Source: Eubacteriales Family XIII. Incertae Sedis bacterium (GTDB taxonomy: Bacteria; Bacillota; Clostridia; Peptostreptococcales; Anaerovoracaceae). From it: 46,052 nucleotides of DNA. Position numbers and translations under genes: made by a program. A model generated the notes under the pieces. It was not told the origin of the DNA, ran no database searches, and saw only the letters and a list, made by a program, of their open reading frames with translations. Positions 7,995-15,993 of the stretch are shown here, piece by piece; the first letter of the stretch is position 1, and every line of letters begins with the position of its first letter. Location of the stretch: NCBI GenBank assembly GCA_031272365.1, contig JAISTX010000030.1, forward strand, positions 1 to 46,052, written 5' to 3'.

Positions 7995-10900
7995 TGGAGT
8001 GGACGGGGAAACAACGGCAGGCGATTGAGATACGGGACAAAAACGTCCTTGTTTCCGCGGCGGCCGGCTCCGGGAAGACGGCGGTGCTCACCGAGCGCAT
8101 CCGGCGCCTCGTGACGGACGACCGCGTGCCGCTTTCGCGGATGCTCGTCGTCACGTTCACGGAGAAGGCGGCTTCGGAGATGCGCGGGCGCATCGCGAAG
8201 GCGCTCGAGGACGCGCTGCCCGCGTCCGGGCGGGATGACTTCCTCGAGGAGCAGCTGCAGCGCATCAGCGCGGCGAAGATCCAGACATTCCACGCGTTCG
8301 CGCTCAGCGTCGTGAAGCAGCATTTCCACGTGATCGGGCTCGACCCTTCCTTCCGGCCGGCGGACGCGCAGCGCGCGGCGATCCTGAAGGAGGAGGCGCT
8401 CGACGCGCTGCTCGAGGAGTTTTTCGAGGCGGAGGACGCGGCGTTCCTTGCGTTTTGCGGCGCCTACGCGGGCGTGAAGGACGAGCGCGCGGTGCGCGAG
8501 ATGGTGCTGGAGCTCTACGAGTTCATCCGCAACCTGCCGGAGCCGTTTGCCTGGCTCGAGGGCGCGGTGGCCGCGCTCGAGGCGGGGCGCCTGCCGGAGA
8601 TGGAAGAGGGCATCGGCTACGAGATCCGGCTGGCGCAGGAGATGCTCGCGCGCGTCTCCGCGTGGCTCGCGGCGGAGGGGTTCCCCCGCCTCCACGCGAA
8701 GAGCCTCGAGGACGGGGCGCAGGCGCAGGAGATCCTGGACGCGTTCGAGCGCGGGGATTTTGACCGCGTGCGCGCGTGCATAGGCGCGTTTTCGCTGACG
8801 CGGTTCATGCCGTCCAAGGAGGAGAAGGAGTCCGGCTGGGACGACGTCAAGGAGCTGGTGGCTTTGCGGCGGGCGGCGGCGCGGGATCTGCTCAAGGAGC
8901 TGCCGGCGCGTTTCTTCGCAAAGGACGCCGCCGCCTACGGGGAGGAGATCAGTCAGACCGCGCCGTACGCGCGGACGCTTGAGGTGCTCACGCGCCGTTT
9001 CCACGAGCTGTACACGGAGGTGAAGCGCCGCGAAGGGGTGATCGACTTCTCCGACTTTGAGCATATGGCGCTGGACATCCTCGCGGACGATGCGGTGGCG
9101 GAGTCGTATCGCGACAACCTGTGCGCGATCTTCGTCGACGAATACCAGGACTCGAGCCCGGTGCAGGAGGCGCTCATCGAGCGGCTGCGCAGGCCCGTCG
9201 GGGTGTTCTTCGTCGGCGACGTGAAGCAGAGCATCTACAGTTTCCGCAACGCGGAGCCGCGGCTCTTCCTCGAGAAATACGAAGCGTACACGCACGACGA
9301 GGCGGCGTACGACAGGGCGGACGACGTCTGCATCGACCTGTCGCAAAACTTCCGCAGCAAGCGCGGGGTCGTGGATGCGGTCAATGCGGTGTTTGCCCAT
9401 GCGATGGAACGGCACGGCTCGGGTATGGAGTACGACGACAAGGCGGCGCTCGTTTTGGGTGTGGAAAACGAAGCGAAATGGGACGTGAAGCCGGTGCTGC
9501 ACCTCGTGGAGAAGGACCGCGCGAAGGAGGCTTTCGCCTCGGAGGCGGAGGGCGAGGCGGACCGGGCGGCGCGGATCATCCTGGAAACCGTCGGGCAGCC
9601 GTTCTTCGATACGAAGGCGGGGCGGGAGCGCCCGCTGGAATACCGCGACGTGGTGATCCTTTTGCGCGACGCGAAATCGGACGCGGAGACGTTCCGGCGC
9701 GTGCTCGAGGACAACGGCATCCCGGCGTATACGGATCGGGGCGCGGGGTATTTCGAGACGGTGGAGATCGACACATTCCTCGGCCTGCTCCGCGCGATCG
9801 ACAATATGCGGCAGGACGTGCCGCTTGCGGCGTGCCTCTGCTCGCCGGTCTTCGGTTTCACGGTGGAGGAGCTGGCCCGCGTCCGCGAGGGCGGCGGGGA
9901 AGGGGCTTTCTATGCGGCTTTCCTGCGTTATTCGGAGGGCGGCCCGGACGACGGTCTGCGCGGGCGTTGCGTCGCGGCCATCCGGCAGATCGAGCGTTGG
10001 CGCGGCGAGGAGCGGTTCATGCGGCTCGACGATTTCCTCTGGAAGCTGATGCGGGAGAGCGGGTTTTACGACCATGCGGGGGCGCAGTTGCACGGGGCGC
10101 AGCGGCAGGCGAACCTGCGGGCTTTGCTCGATCTGGCGGCGGACTACCAGGCGGGGCGGGTGCGCGGGCTCTACGGGTTCCTGCGGCACTTGGAGGATAT
10201 GCGGCTCAAGACGGAGGTCGCCCAGGTGCGGCTGGCTTCCGAACAGGAGGATCTGGTGCGCATCCTGACGATCCACGCGAGCAAGGGGCTGGAGTTCCCG
10301 GTGGTGATCGCTTGCCGGCTCGGGCGGGCGTTCGGGGGCGGGCGGCACGACGGGAAGCTGCTCTTGCACCGCGATGTGGGGCTGGCGCTGGAGTGGGAGG
10401 ACCCTGCGGCGCATATGTATCGGCGGACGCTTTTGCAGGAGGTTTTGCGGCAGCGGAAGGGGCTCGACGAGCGGGCGGAGAGCATCCGGCTGTTGTATGT
10501 GGCGATGACGCGGGCGATGGACCGGCTGCATTTGGTGGGGACGGTTTCGGGGGTGAAGGAGGCTTCGGGGGTGGAGCGGGCGTTTGGGCTCTATGAGGGA
10601 GCCGGGGCGTTTTTGGATCTGGACGTGCGGGCGGCGGGGTCGTTTTTGCGGGTGTTGCTGCCGGTGGTTTTTGCTTCTAAGGGGGTGTTTGAGGTCAAAG
10701 GTGATGTAGGCGATGTCCGCGGCGGCAGTGGCCGGCGAGGCCAGGCCCTCGCCATGAGGTGGTCTTCGTCGCGGACAATTTCAGGTGGTTCTTCGCCTAA
10801 AACCCGAAACTCGCTGGCAACTGAAGCTTCCGGGATGGGTGAGGGGGAAGAGCTGCCTGTGGATTCAACACGAATGGCTGCCGCCGCTCAGACAGTCGGG

Positions 10901-11854
10901 TTTTTTAACGGCGAAGAACCACGTGAAATTGTTGCCGCTCCTCAGAACACTCATGGCGAGGGCCTGGCTTCGCCGGCCACTGCCGCCGCGGACATCGCGC
11001 GTGGGGGCGTGGGTGTTGGGGATGAGGGGGATGGGGGCATCGCTTCGCTCGCCTCGGCCGTCGCTTCGCTTGGCCTGGGGGATGGGAGCCTGGCTTCGCC
11101 GGCTCCGGTTTACCGGTTTGCCGGGGCTTCGGGGGTTCGGTCGAAGTATAGTGTCTCGCAGGTGGCACAGGCTTTGCGCGGGGGGGATGGGGTTTGTGAT
11201 GTGCGGTTTTTTGTCAGCGGGTCGGTTTTGGAGTCGGCGGAGGACGCCGGGTGGCCGGATGCTGTGGGGGGCGATTTGGATGCCGGTTCCGGGGGCGGCT
11301 TGACGGCGGCGGAGCGGGGGACGGCTTTGCACCGCGCGCTGGAGCTCATGGATTTCCGGGAGGCGTTTGCGCGGCGCTCGGAGGCGGGGTGGTTTGCTTC
11401 TTTTTTGAGCGGGCTCCTGGAGAGGGGGGTGCTTTCGGAGGAGGAGGCTCGTGCTGTGGGCGCGGGGGCTTTGCACCGGTTTGCGAATGCGCCGCTCTGC
11501 GCGCGCGCGGCGGAGGCGCGGCTTTGCCTCAAGGAGCTGCCTTTCAATATGAAGATGCGCTTCGGGGAGGCTTTCCCGCGGGAGGCGGGCGCGGCGGGCG
11601 CGGCGGACGAGGAGATCATTGTGCAGGGGGTCATCGACTGCCTGCTGCGCGACGCGCAGGGGAAGCTTGTGATCGCGGACTACAAGTCGGGGCATTTCGA
11701 CCCTGGGGGGGGCGAGCGGGAGGCGGCGCGCGTCCGGGAAACCTATGGCGCGCAGGTCGGCCTCTATCGCCGCGCGGCGGAGCTTGTCTACGGCGAGCCG
11801 GTCTGTGAGGCATATGTTTACATGACAAGGACGGGCACGGCGATCGCCGTGTGA
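7994..11854 (+). CDS. addA: ATP-dependent helicase/nuclease subunit A
   Basis: A 1286-residue UvrD/Rep-type helicase with a C-terminal RecB-family nuclease, the AddA subunit of the AddAB recombination complex. It has Walker A SAAAGSGKTAVL near the N-terminus, VTFTEKAASEMR, Walker B IFVDEYQDSS, GDVKQSIYSFR, HASKGLEFPVV, and motif VI LLYVAMTRAMDRLHL. The nuclease core reads GVIDCLLRD...VIADYKSG. Between the helicase and nuclease parts, residues about 907-1001 are a low-complexity insertion encoded by a palindromic element (10712-10996). addB, normally directly upstream, is absent; the gene instead follows and overlaps the hexokinase gene. The start is the ATG at 7994. Confidence 0.9.
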   Translation: MEWTGKQRQAIEIRDKNVLVSAAAGSGKTAVLTERIRRLVTDDRVPLSRMLVVTFTEKAASEMRGRIAKALEDALPASGRDDFLEEQLQRISAAKIQTFHAFALSVVKQHFHVIGLDPSFRPADAQRAAILKEEALDALLEEFFEAEDAAFLAFCGAYAGVKDERAVREMVLELYEFIRNLPEPFAWLEGAVAALEAGRLPEMEEGIGYEIRLAQEMLARVSAWLAAEGFPRLHAKSLEDGAQAQEILDAFERGDFDRVRACIGAFSLTRFMPSKEEKESGWDDVKELVALRRAAARDLLKELPARFFAKDAAAYGEEISQTAPYARTLEVLTRRFHELYTEVKRREGVIDFSDFEHMALDILADDAVAESYRDNLCAIFVDEYQDSSPVQEALIERLRRPVGVFFVGDVKQSIYSFRNAEPRLFLEKYEAYTHDEAAYDRADDVCIDLSQNFRSKRGVVDAVNAVFAHAMERHGSGMEYDDKAALVLGVENEAKWDVKPVLHLVEKDRAKEAFASEAEGEADRAARIILETVGQPFFDTKAGRERPLEYRDVVILLRDAKSDAETFRRVLEDNGIPAYTDRGAGYFETVEIDTFLGLLRAIDNMRQDVPLAACLCSPVFGFTVEELARVREGGGEGAFYAAFLRYSEGGPDDGLRGRCVAAIRQIERWRGEERFMRLDDFLWKLMRESGFYDHAGAQLHGAQRQANLRALLDLAADYQAGRVRGLYGFLRHLEDMRLKTEVAQVRLASEQEDLVRILTIHASKGLEFPVVIACRLGRAFGGGRHDGKLLLHRDVGLALEWEDPAAHMYRRTLLQEVLRQRKGLDERAESIRLLYVAMTRAMDRLHLVGTVSGVKEASGVERAFGLYEGAGAFLDLDVRAAGSFLRVLLPVVFASKGVFEVKGDVGDVRGGSGRRGQALAMRWSSSRTISGGSSPKTRNSLATEASGMGEGEELPVDSTRMAAAAQTVGFFNGEEPREIVAAPQNTHGEGLASPATAAADIARGGVGVGDEGDGGIASLASAVASLGLGDGSLASPAPVYRFAGASGVRSKYSVSQVAQALRGGDGVCDVRFFVSGSVLESAEDAGWPDAVGGDLDAGSGGGLTAAERGTALHRALELMDFREAFARRSEAGWFASFLSGLLERGVLSEEEARAVGAGALHRFANAPLCARAAEARLCLKELPFNMKMRFGEAFPREAGAAGAADEEIIVQGVIDCLLRDAQGKLVIADYKSGHFDPGGGEREAARVRETYGAQVGLYRRAAELVYGEPVCEAYVYMTRTGTAIAV
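10712..10996. repeat. Long palindromic element inserted in-frame in addA
   Basis: Arms of about 86 bp (10712-10797 and 10911-10996) are inverted copies with a block of mismatches in the middle. The outer 40 bp match almost perfectly, from GATGTCCGCGG at the left edge to CCGCGGACATC at the right. Imperfect pairing continues inward (TAAAACCCGA against TCGGGTTTTTTA). The element spans about 285 bp, a multiple of three, and leaves addA open. It encodes Ser/Gly/Ala-rich sequence unlike the flanking domains. It resembles the Rickettsia palindromic elements that insert into coding genes. Confidence 0.75.
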
Positions 11855-11886
11855 TCTCATTGAAGGATTGAGGGGGTATTATTATT

Positions 11887-13227
11887 ATGAAAGAACGTGA
11901 ACAATTTGCATCCCGGTTCGGGGTGGTCATGGTGGCGGTCGGCAGTGCGGTCGGGCTCGGCAATATCTGGCGGTTCAGCTACATCCTCGGCGTCAACGGC
12001 GGCGGGGCGTTCCTGTTTGTGTATGTGCTGTGCATCCTGTTCATCGGGCTGCCGGTGCTGATCTCGGAGCTGACGATCGGGCGCGCGGCGGGGGTGTCGG
12101 CGGTGAGCGCGTTCCAGAAGCTCGCGCCGAAGTCGTTTTGGTGGCTGGCGGGCGGGGTGGCCGTGCTGGCTTGCACGATGATCGCGTGCTATTACCCGAC
12201 GGTGGCGGGATGGTCGCTCGGCTACGCGGTGGAGTCGATTGTGAACCGGGCGGAGGTCCTCGCGGACCCGCAGGCGGCGTTCGCGGCGTTTTCGTCGGGG
12301 CCGAAGGCGCTCGTTTACGCGGGGCTGGCGCTCGCGTGCACGGTGGCGATCCTGTTCAAGGGCGTGACGGACGGCATCGAGCGGTGGAGCAAGGTGCTGA
12401 TGCCGGCGCTGTTCGTGCTCCTCGCGATCCTCGTGGTGCGGGCGCTCACGCTGCCCGGCGCGATCGAGGGGGTGCGCTTCTTGTTCGAGCCGGACTTCTC
12501 GGAGGTGACGGTGGGGGCGGTGCTCGACGCGCTCGGGCACTCGTTCTACTCGCTGTCGCTGGGCATGGGCATCATGATCACGTACGCTTCCTATATGAAG
12601 AAAGATATGGATCTGCCGCAGGCGACGGTCGCGGTCGTCGCGATGGACACGGGCGTCGCGATCCTCGCGGGGCTGGCGATCTTCCCGGCGGTGTTTGCGC
12701 TCGGGCTCAACCCGGGCGAGGGCGCGGGGCTCGTCTTCGTGACGCTGCCGGGCGCGTTCGAGACGATGCCGCTGGGCGCGGTGTTTGCGCCGCTGTTCTT
12801 CATCCTCGTCTTCATCGCGGCGCTCACGTCTTTGATTAGCATCCTGCAGGTGCCGCTCGCGCTGCTCGAGGACCGGTTCGGCTTTTCGCGCGGCAAGGGG
12901 CTTGTGGTCGTCACGGCGATCGCGGTCGTCTTCGGCGTGCCCTCCGTGCTCGCTTTCGGGCCGCTCGCGGATTTTCAGGTGTTCGGCACGGACTACTTCA
13001 CCTTCCTCGACCGGTTCGCGAACAACATCCTGCTGCCGATCGCGGCGCTGCTCGGCTGCCTCTTCATCGCGTTCCGGATGGGGGTCGCGGCGTCCACGAA
13101 GGAGTTCCTGGAGGGCGCCGGGAACGACGGCCACTTCCTCGCGCGCGTCTACCCGTTCGCCATCCGCTTCATAGCGCCGGTGGCGATCGCCATCATCCTG
13201 CTGCGCGCGGCGGGGGTGTTTGCGTAG
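11887..13227 (+). CDS. Sodium-dependent neurotransmitter:sodium symporter (NSS) family transporter
   Basis: A 446-residue NSS/SNF-family transporter of the LeuT fold with about 11 membrane helices. The unwound helix 1 signature SAVGLGNIWRF and the following NGGGAF are clear. The GKGLVVV region and a long hydrophobic core fit the bacterial branch, such as MhsT, tryptophan or tyrosine transporters. It is expected to co-import an amino acid with Na+. The start at 11887 has GAGGGGGT about 11 nt upstream. It lies 32 nt after addA and may be read through from it. Substrate cannot be inferred from context. Confidence 0.88.
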   Translation: MKEREQFASRFGVVMVAVGSAVGLGNIWRFSYILGVNGGGAFLFVYVLCILFIGLPVLISELTIGRAAGVSAVSAFQKLAPKSFWWLAGGVAVLACTMIACYYPTVAGWSLGYAVESIVNRAEVLADPQAAFAAFSSGPKALVYAGLALACTVAILFKGVTDGIERWSKVLMPALFVLLAILVVRALTLPGAIEGVRFLFEPDFSEVTVGAVLDALGHSFYSLSLGMGIMITYASYMKKDMDLPQATVAVVAMDTGVAILAGLAIFPAVFALGLNPGEGAGLVFVTLPGAFETMPLGAVFAPLFFILVFIAALTSLISILQVPLALLEDRFGFSRGKGLVVVTAIAVVFGVPSVLAFGPLADFQVFGTDYFTFLDRFANNILLPIAALLGCLFIAFRMGVAASTKEFLEGAGNDGHFLARVYPFAIRFIAPVAIAIILLRAAGVFA

Positions 13228-13273
13228 CCTGGGCTTTCGCGTGGCGGCGGGAACGGGGCGTTTCCCCGGCGGC

Positions 13274-13461
13274 ATGTCAGTGAATCGGGCGTTCCGTGGA
13301 CAAAAAACGGCGGGATGTGCAGATTTTCTGTGGGCGGGGGCGTGATCTTATCGTTATTCGAATGCCGGTGTCATCAATCCGTAGATTTTCCGGGAAATGC
13401 GGCGCATCGCATGCACATACCTTCGTTTTTTGTCCACGAAGCGGGCGATTTGCTGACACGG
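13274..13461. repeat. MITE-like inverted-repeat element of about 188 bp
   Basis: About 48-bp terminal arms are imperfect inverted copies. The left arm (13274-13321) and the complement of the right arm (13410-13461) share GTCAG, AATCG, GTGGACAAAAAACG and ATGTGCA blocks. The centre is AT-richer and carries no gene. This element accounts for most of the gene-free stretch between the NSS transporter and the methyltransferase (13228-13635). No transposase is present. Confidence 0.65.
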
Positions 13462-13467
13462 GCTGCC
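13431..13467 (+). repeat. 37-bp direct repeat, left copy flanking the restriction system
   Basis: Positions 13431-13467 match 15474-15510 at 36 of 37 positions (one T/C difference). The sequence is the right arm of the MITE-like element, beginning TGTCCACGAAGCGGGCGA. The two copies bracket the methyltransferase and endonuclease genes exactly. Confidence 0.85.
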
Positions 13468-13496
13468 CCCGCACTTGGGCGATTTGCTGACACGGG
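13443..13496 (+). repeat. 20-bp motif repeated with 34-bp period
   Basis: GGGCGATTTGCTGACACGGG occurs at 13443-13462 and again, identically, at 13477-13496. The intervening 14 bp are unrelated. The same motif, with one change, is in the downstream copy at 15474-15510. Confidence 0.8.
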
Positions 13497-13600
13497 TCGA
13501 AGCGGCATCGACGACCGTTGCTTTGCTTTCGGGCAATAATGAATCGGTTGATGCATTACAGCACACGCCGATAAAATATTTGATTGCGAACGAATATTCC

Positions 13601-13629
13601 TTGCGTGCGGCGTTTTCCTATGCTATACT
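13601..13629 (+). promoter_or_regulatory. Promoter of the restriction-modification operon
   Basis: TTGCGT (13601-13606), 17 nt, then TATACT (13624-13629), preceded by TGc to give an extended -10. The ATG at 13636 lies where transcription should start. Confidence 0.7.
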
Positions 13630-13635
13630 TTGGGC

Positions 13636-14706
13636 ATGAATAGGACGGGTTATTCAAATGGATCTTTCGCGGCTTTGGAGCTCTTCGCGGGGGCGGGGGG
13701 GCTGGCGCTCGGCATAGAGCGCGCCGGGTTTGAGACACTGGGGTTGATTGAATTTGACAGGGACGCCGCCGATACGCTCAAGGCGAACCGTCCGGAATGG
13801 AACGTGATCCATGATGATATCGCAAACATCTCACCGCTGGATTTGACGGAGTATTTTTCTATCCAGCCGGGCGAATTGGATCTGCTTTCGGGGGGCGCGC
13901 CGTGCCAGGCGTTTTCATACGCGGGGAAAAGGCTGGGGCTGGAAGACGCGCGTGGCACGCTTTTCTACCACTATGCCGTGTTCCTGCACAAATTGCAGCC
14001 GAAGGTGTTTCTGTTTGAGAACGTGCGCGGCCTGCTCACGCACAATCAGGGGCGTACGTATCAGACGATGACGGATATTTTCTCCGATGAGGGCTACACC
14101 ATCCAAAAAGCGATCCTGAACGCGTGGGACTTCGGTGTGCCGCAGAAGCGCGAAAGGCTCATCACGATCGGGATCCGCAACGATTTGAAGGATGAGCTGT
14201 TCATCCGGTTCCCGGAGAAGCACAATTACAAGCCCGTCCTCCGCGATGTGCTCGCGGACGTCCCTTCCAGCGACGGGGCGCAGTATTCGGAGTACAAGCG
14301 CAAGATTTTTGAGCTGGTTCCGCCCGGGGGGTATTGGCGTGACATCCCGCCGGATATCGCCAAGGAGTATATGAAGAGCTGCTGGGAGATGGGGGGCGGC
14401 CGTACCGGGATTTTGCGGCGGCTCAGCCTGGACGAGCCGTCTTTGGCCGTGCTGACCTCGCCGTCCCAGAAGCAGACCGACCGCTGCCATCCGATGGAGG
14501 CGAGGCCGTTCACGGTGCGGGAAAACGCCCGCGTGCAGTGCTTCCCCGACGAATGGGCCTTCTGCGGCGGTATTGGCAGCCAGTACAGGCAGGTTGGCAA
14601 TGCTGTACCAGTCCAGCTCGCATACGAAATCGCAAAGGAGATATACAGCGGATTGGAGCGTTATTCATGTGGCAACTGTCCTTCATTTCAGAACAAGATT
14701 TCATAA
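13636..14706 (+). CDS. DNA (cytosine-5-)-methyltransferase
   Basis: A 356-residue type II m5C methyltransferase. Motif I ELFAGAGGLALGIE (residues 15-28) binds S-adenosylmethionine. Motif IV GGAPCQAFS holds the catalytic Cys90. Motif VI FLFENVRGLL, motif VIII (QKRERLITIGI), a variable target-recognition region, and a C-terminal motif X (YRQVGNAVPV) follow. It protects host DNA from the endonuclease encoded downstream. I start it at the ATG at 13636; an in-frame TTG at 13630 would lie upstream of the predicted +1. No ribosome site precedes the ATG, so translation may be leaderless. The end overlaps the endonuclease gene by 40 nt. Confidence 0.9.
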   Translation: MNRTGYSNGSFAALELFAGAGGLALGIERAGFETLGLIEFDRDAADTLKANRPEWNVIHDDIANISPLDLTEYFSIQPGELDLLSGGAPCQAFSYAGKRLGLEDARGTLFYHYAVFLHKLQPKVFLFENVRGLLTHNQGRTYQTMTDIFSDEGYTIQKAILNAWDFGVPQKRERLITIGIRNDLKDELFIRFPEKHNYKPVLRDVLADVPSSDGAQYSEYKRKIFELVPPGGYWRDIPPDIAKEYMKSCWEMGGGRTGILRRLSLDEPSLAVLTSPSQKQTDRCHPMEARPFTVRENARVQCFPDEWAFCGGIGSQYRQVGNAVPVQLAYEIAKEIYSGLERYSCGNCPSFQNKIS

Positions 14707-15470
14707 AACACGTACAGCTGACGATCAAGCAATATGGAAACAAGCTCGTTCCATACAATGTGGAGGAGTTCAACAGCAATATCGTTGACCCGATCAAGCT
14801 GGTTTTCGACAAAACCGTATACAATTTCACGTGGGAGGAAATCATCAAAAACGAATTGTTCCGGCAGCGAGACAAATCAAACAACAACGATATCGGTTAT
14901 TTCCATCAAAGGCTGTTTCAGTATATCGAAAACTGCACGGTTCCGCAGACCGGCTGGGATGTTGTCTACAAGAACCTGCAGGGGATAGAGCTCCCGGGCG
15001 GCGATCGGGTCAGCACTGTCTATGTGGAGATGAAAAACAAGCACAACACGATGAATTCGGCGGCTGCCGGGAAGACCTACATCAAAATGCAGAGCCAGTT
15101 GCTGTGCGATGATGACTGCGCCTGTTTTCTCGTCGAGGCCATTGCGAAGAAGTCGCAGAACATCACGTGGGCGGTGACCGTCGACGGGGAGAAGCGGGGG
15201 CACAAACGCATCCGGCGCGTCAGCATGGATGAGTTCTATGCCCTCGTCACGGGGCAGCAGGACGCCTTCTACCAGATGTGCATGGTGCTTCCGGGCGTCA
15301 TCGAGGAGGTCGTCGGGGAATTGTCCCCGGATGCCAGGCCGCGCGACACCGTGTATCAAGAGCTGAAGGACGTGGCCGATTCGAATGGTGGCTCTTTTGC
15401 GCTGGCGCTGTACCTTCTGGGCTTTGGCAGCTATCACGGGTTTGAAGCAAAATCCGACGTTGGCCCATAG
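14667..15470 (+). CDS. Eco47II-family type II restriction endonuclease
   Basis: A 267-residue protein matching the Eco47II/Sau96I-like endonuclease family by its opening LSFISEQDFIKHV, NIVDPIKLVFDK, RQRDKSNNNDIGYFHQ and GWDV blocks. A likely PD-(D/E)XK metal centre lies in VYVEMKNKHNTMN (E-x-K). Family members cut GGWCC or GGNCC; the exact site here is inferred, not shown. The start at 14667 has GGAG about 9 nt upstream, inside the end of the methyltransferase gene. The stop lies 3 nt before the flanking direct repeat. Its AT-richer codons differ from the surroundings, fitting horizontal acquisition with the methyltransferase. Confidence 0.82.
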   Translation: MWQLSFISEQDFIKHVQLTIKQYGNKLVPYNVEEFNSNIVDPIKLVFDKTVYNFTWEEIIKNELFRQRDKSNNNDIGYFHQRLFQYIENCTVPQTGWDVVYKNLQGIELPGGDRVSTVYVEMKNKHNTMNSAAAGKTYIKMQSQLLCDDDCACFLVEAIAKKSQNITWAVTVDGEKRGHKRIRRVSMDEFYALVTGQQDAFYQMCMVLPGVIEEVVGELSPDARPRDTVYQELKDVADSNGGSFALALYLLGFGSYHGFEAKSDVGP

Positions 15471-15473
15471 GCA

Positions 15474-15510
15474 TGTCCACGAAGCGGGCGATTTGCCGAC
15501 ACGGGCTGCC
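15474..15510 (+). repeat. 37-bp direct repeat, right copy flanking the restriction system
   Basis: Copy of 13431-13467 with a single T-to-C change. It begins 3 nt after the endonuclease stop codon. The unmatched presence of only the right arm of the MITE-like element suggests recombination between element copies. Confidence 0.85.
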
Positions 15511-15526
15511 CGCCCCACGGGTTCTT

Positions 15527-15535
15527 TGGTATAAT
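15527..15535 (+). promoter_or_regulatory. Extended -10 promoter upstream of vanW remnant
   Basis: TGgTATAAT at 15527-15535 is a perfect extended -10 element, about 40 nt ahead of the vanW start at 15576. No ribosome site stronger than GGAGCG or GAGAGG is visible between them. Confidence 0.55.
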
Positions 15536-15575
15536 GGCCACGGAGCACGGAGCATGGAGCGTGGGAGAGGCCTTG

Positions 15576-15993
15576 ATGGGGAGAAAGCTGTTTTGCGAGA
15601 TCGGCCCTGCGGCGTATAGGATATCGCAGGAGAAGGAGATATGGCTGCGGCACGTCCATCTGCTACAACTACTTGGATTACCGGTTCAGGAATAACACGG
15701 AGGCCACCTTTCAGATCCTCGCGCGCGTTGACGGCGAATACCTGTGCGGCGAGCTGCGCGCCGACCGGCCCCCGGGCGCCCGCGTGCACATCCGGGAGGA
15801 AGAGGCCTATTTCTATGAAGAGGGGGGCGCGGTGTTCCGCCACAACAAGATCTACCGCAAGGTCGTCGACAAGCGGACCGGCGACATCGTCGCGGACGAG
15901 CCGCTGCTCGAAAACCGCGCGAGGGTCCTGTATGACCGGGGCGCCATCGCCGGCGAAATACTGGCAGGGGATCCTGCCTGCGCTTCCCTATAG
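15576..15993 (+). pseudogene. VanW-family protein with internal deletion and frame change
   Basis: Two pieces of one VanW-family gene are joined. The first (15576-15659) encodes MGRKLFCEIGP...EKEIWLRHVH, the family's N-terminus. The second, shifted by +1, begins at about 15658 with ICYNYLDYRFRNNT and runs through GEYLCGELRADRP and the family's C-terminus to the stop at 15993. About 150 central residues, including the usual GGGxCQ region, are missing. The intact promoter upstream suggests recent decay. VanW accessory proteins are found beside some glycopeptide-resistance clusters but are also common without resistance genes; none is seen here. The last codons overlap the convergent aldolase gene's end. 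Confidence 0.8.

Noticed and set aside
10712-10996. Frameshift or assembly error in addA
   Set aside because: The palindrome preserves the frame, and intact helicase and nuclease motifs lie on both sides. An insertion explains the data better.
15576-15993. Glycopeptide-resistance cluster suggested by vanW and vanZ similarity
   Set aside because: Both are remnants, 30 kb apart. No vanHAX, vanRS or D-Ala ligase is present, and VanW/VanZ-like proteins are common without resistance.
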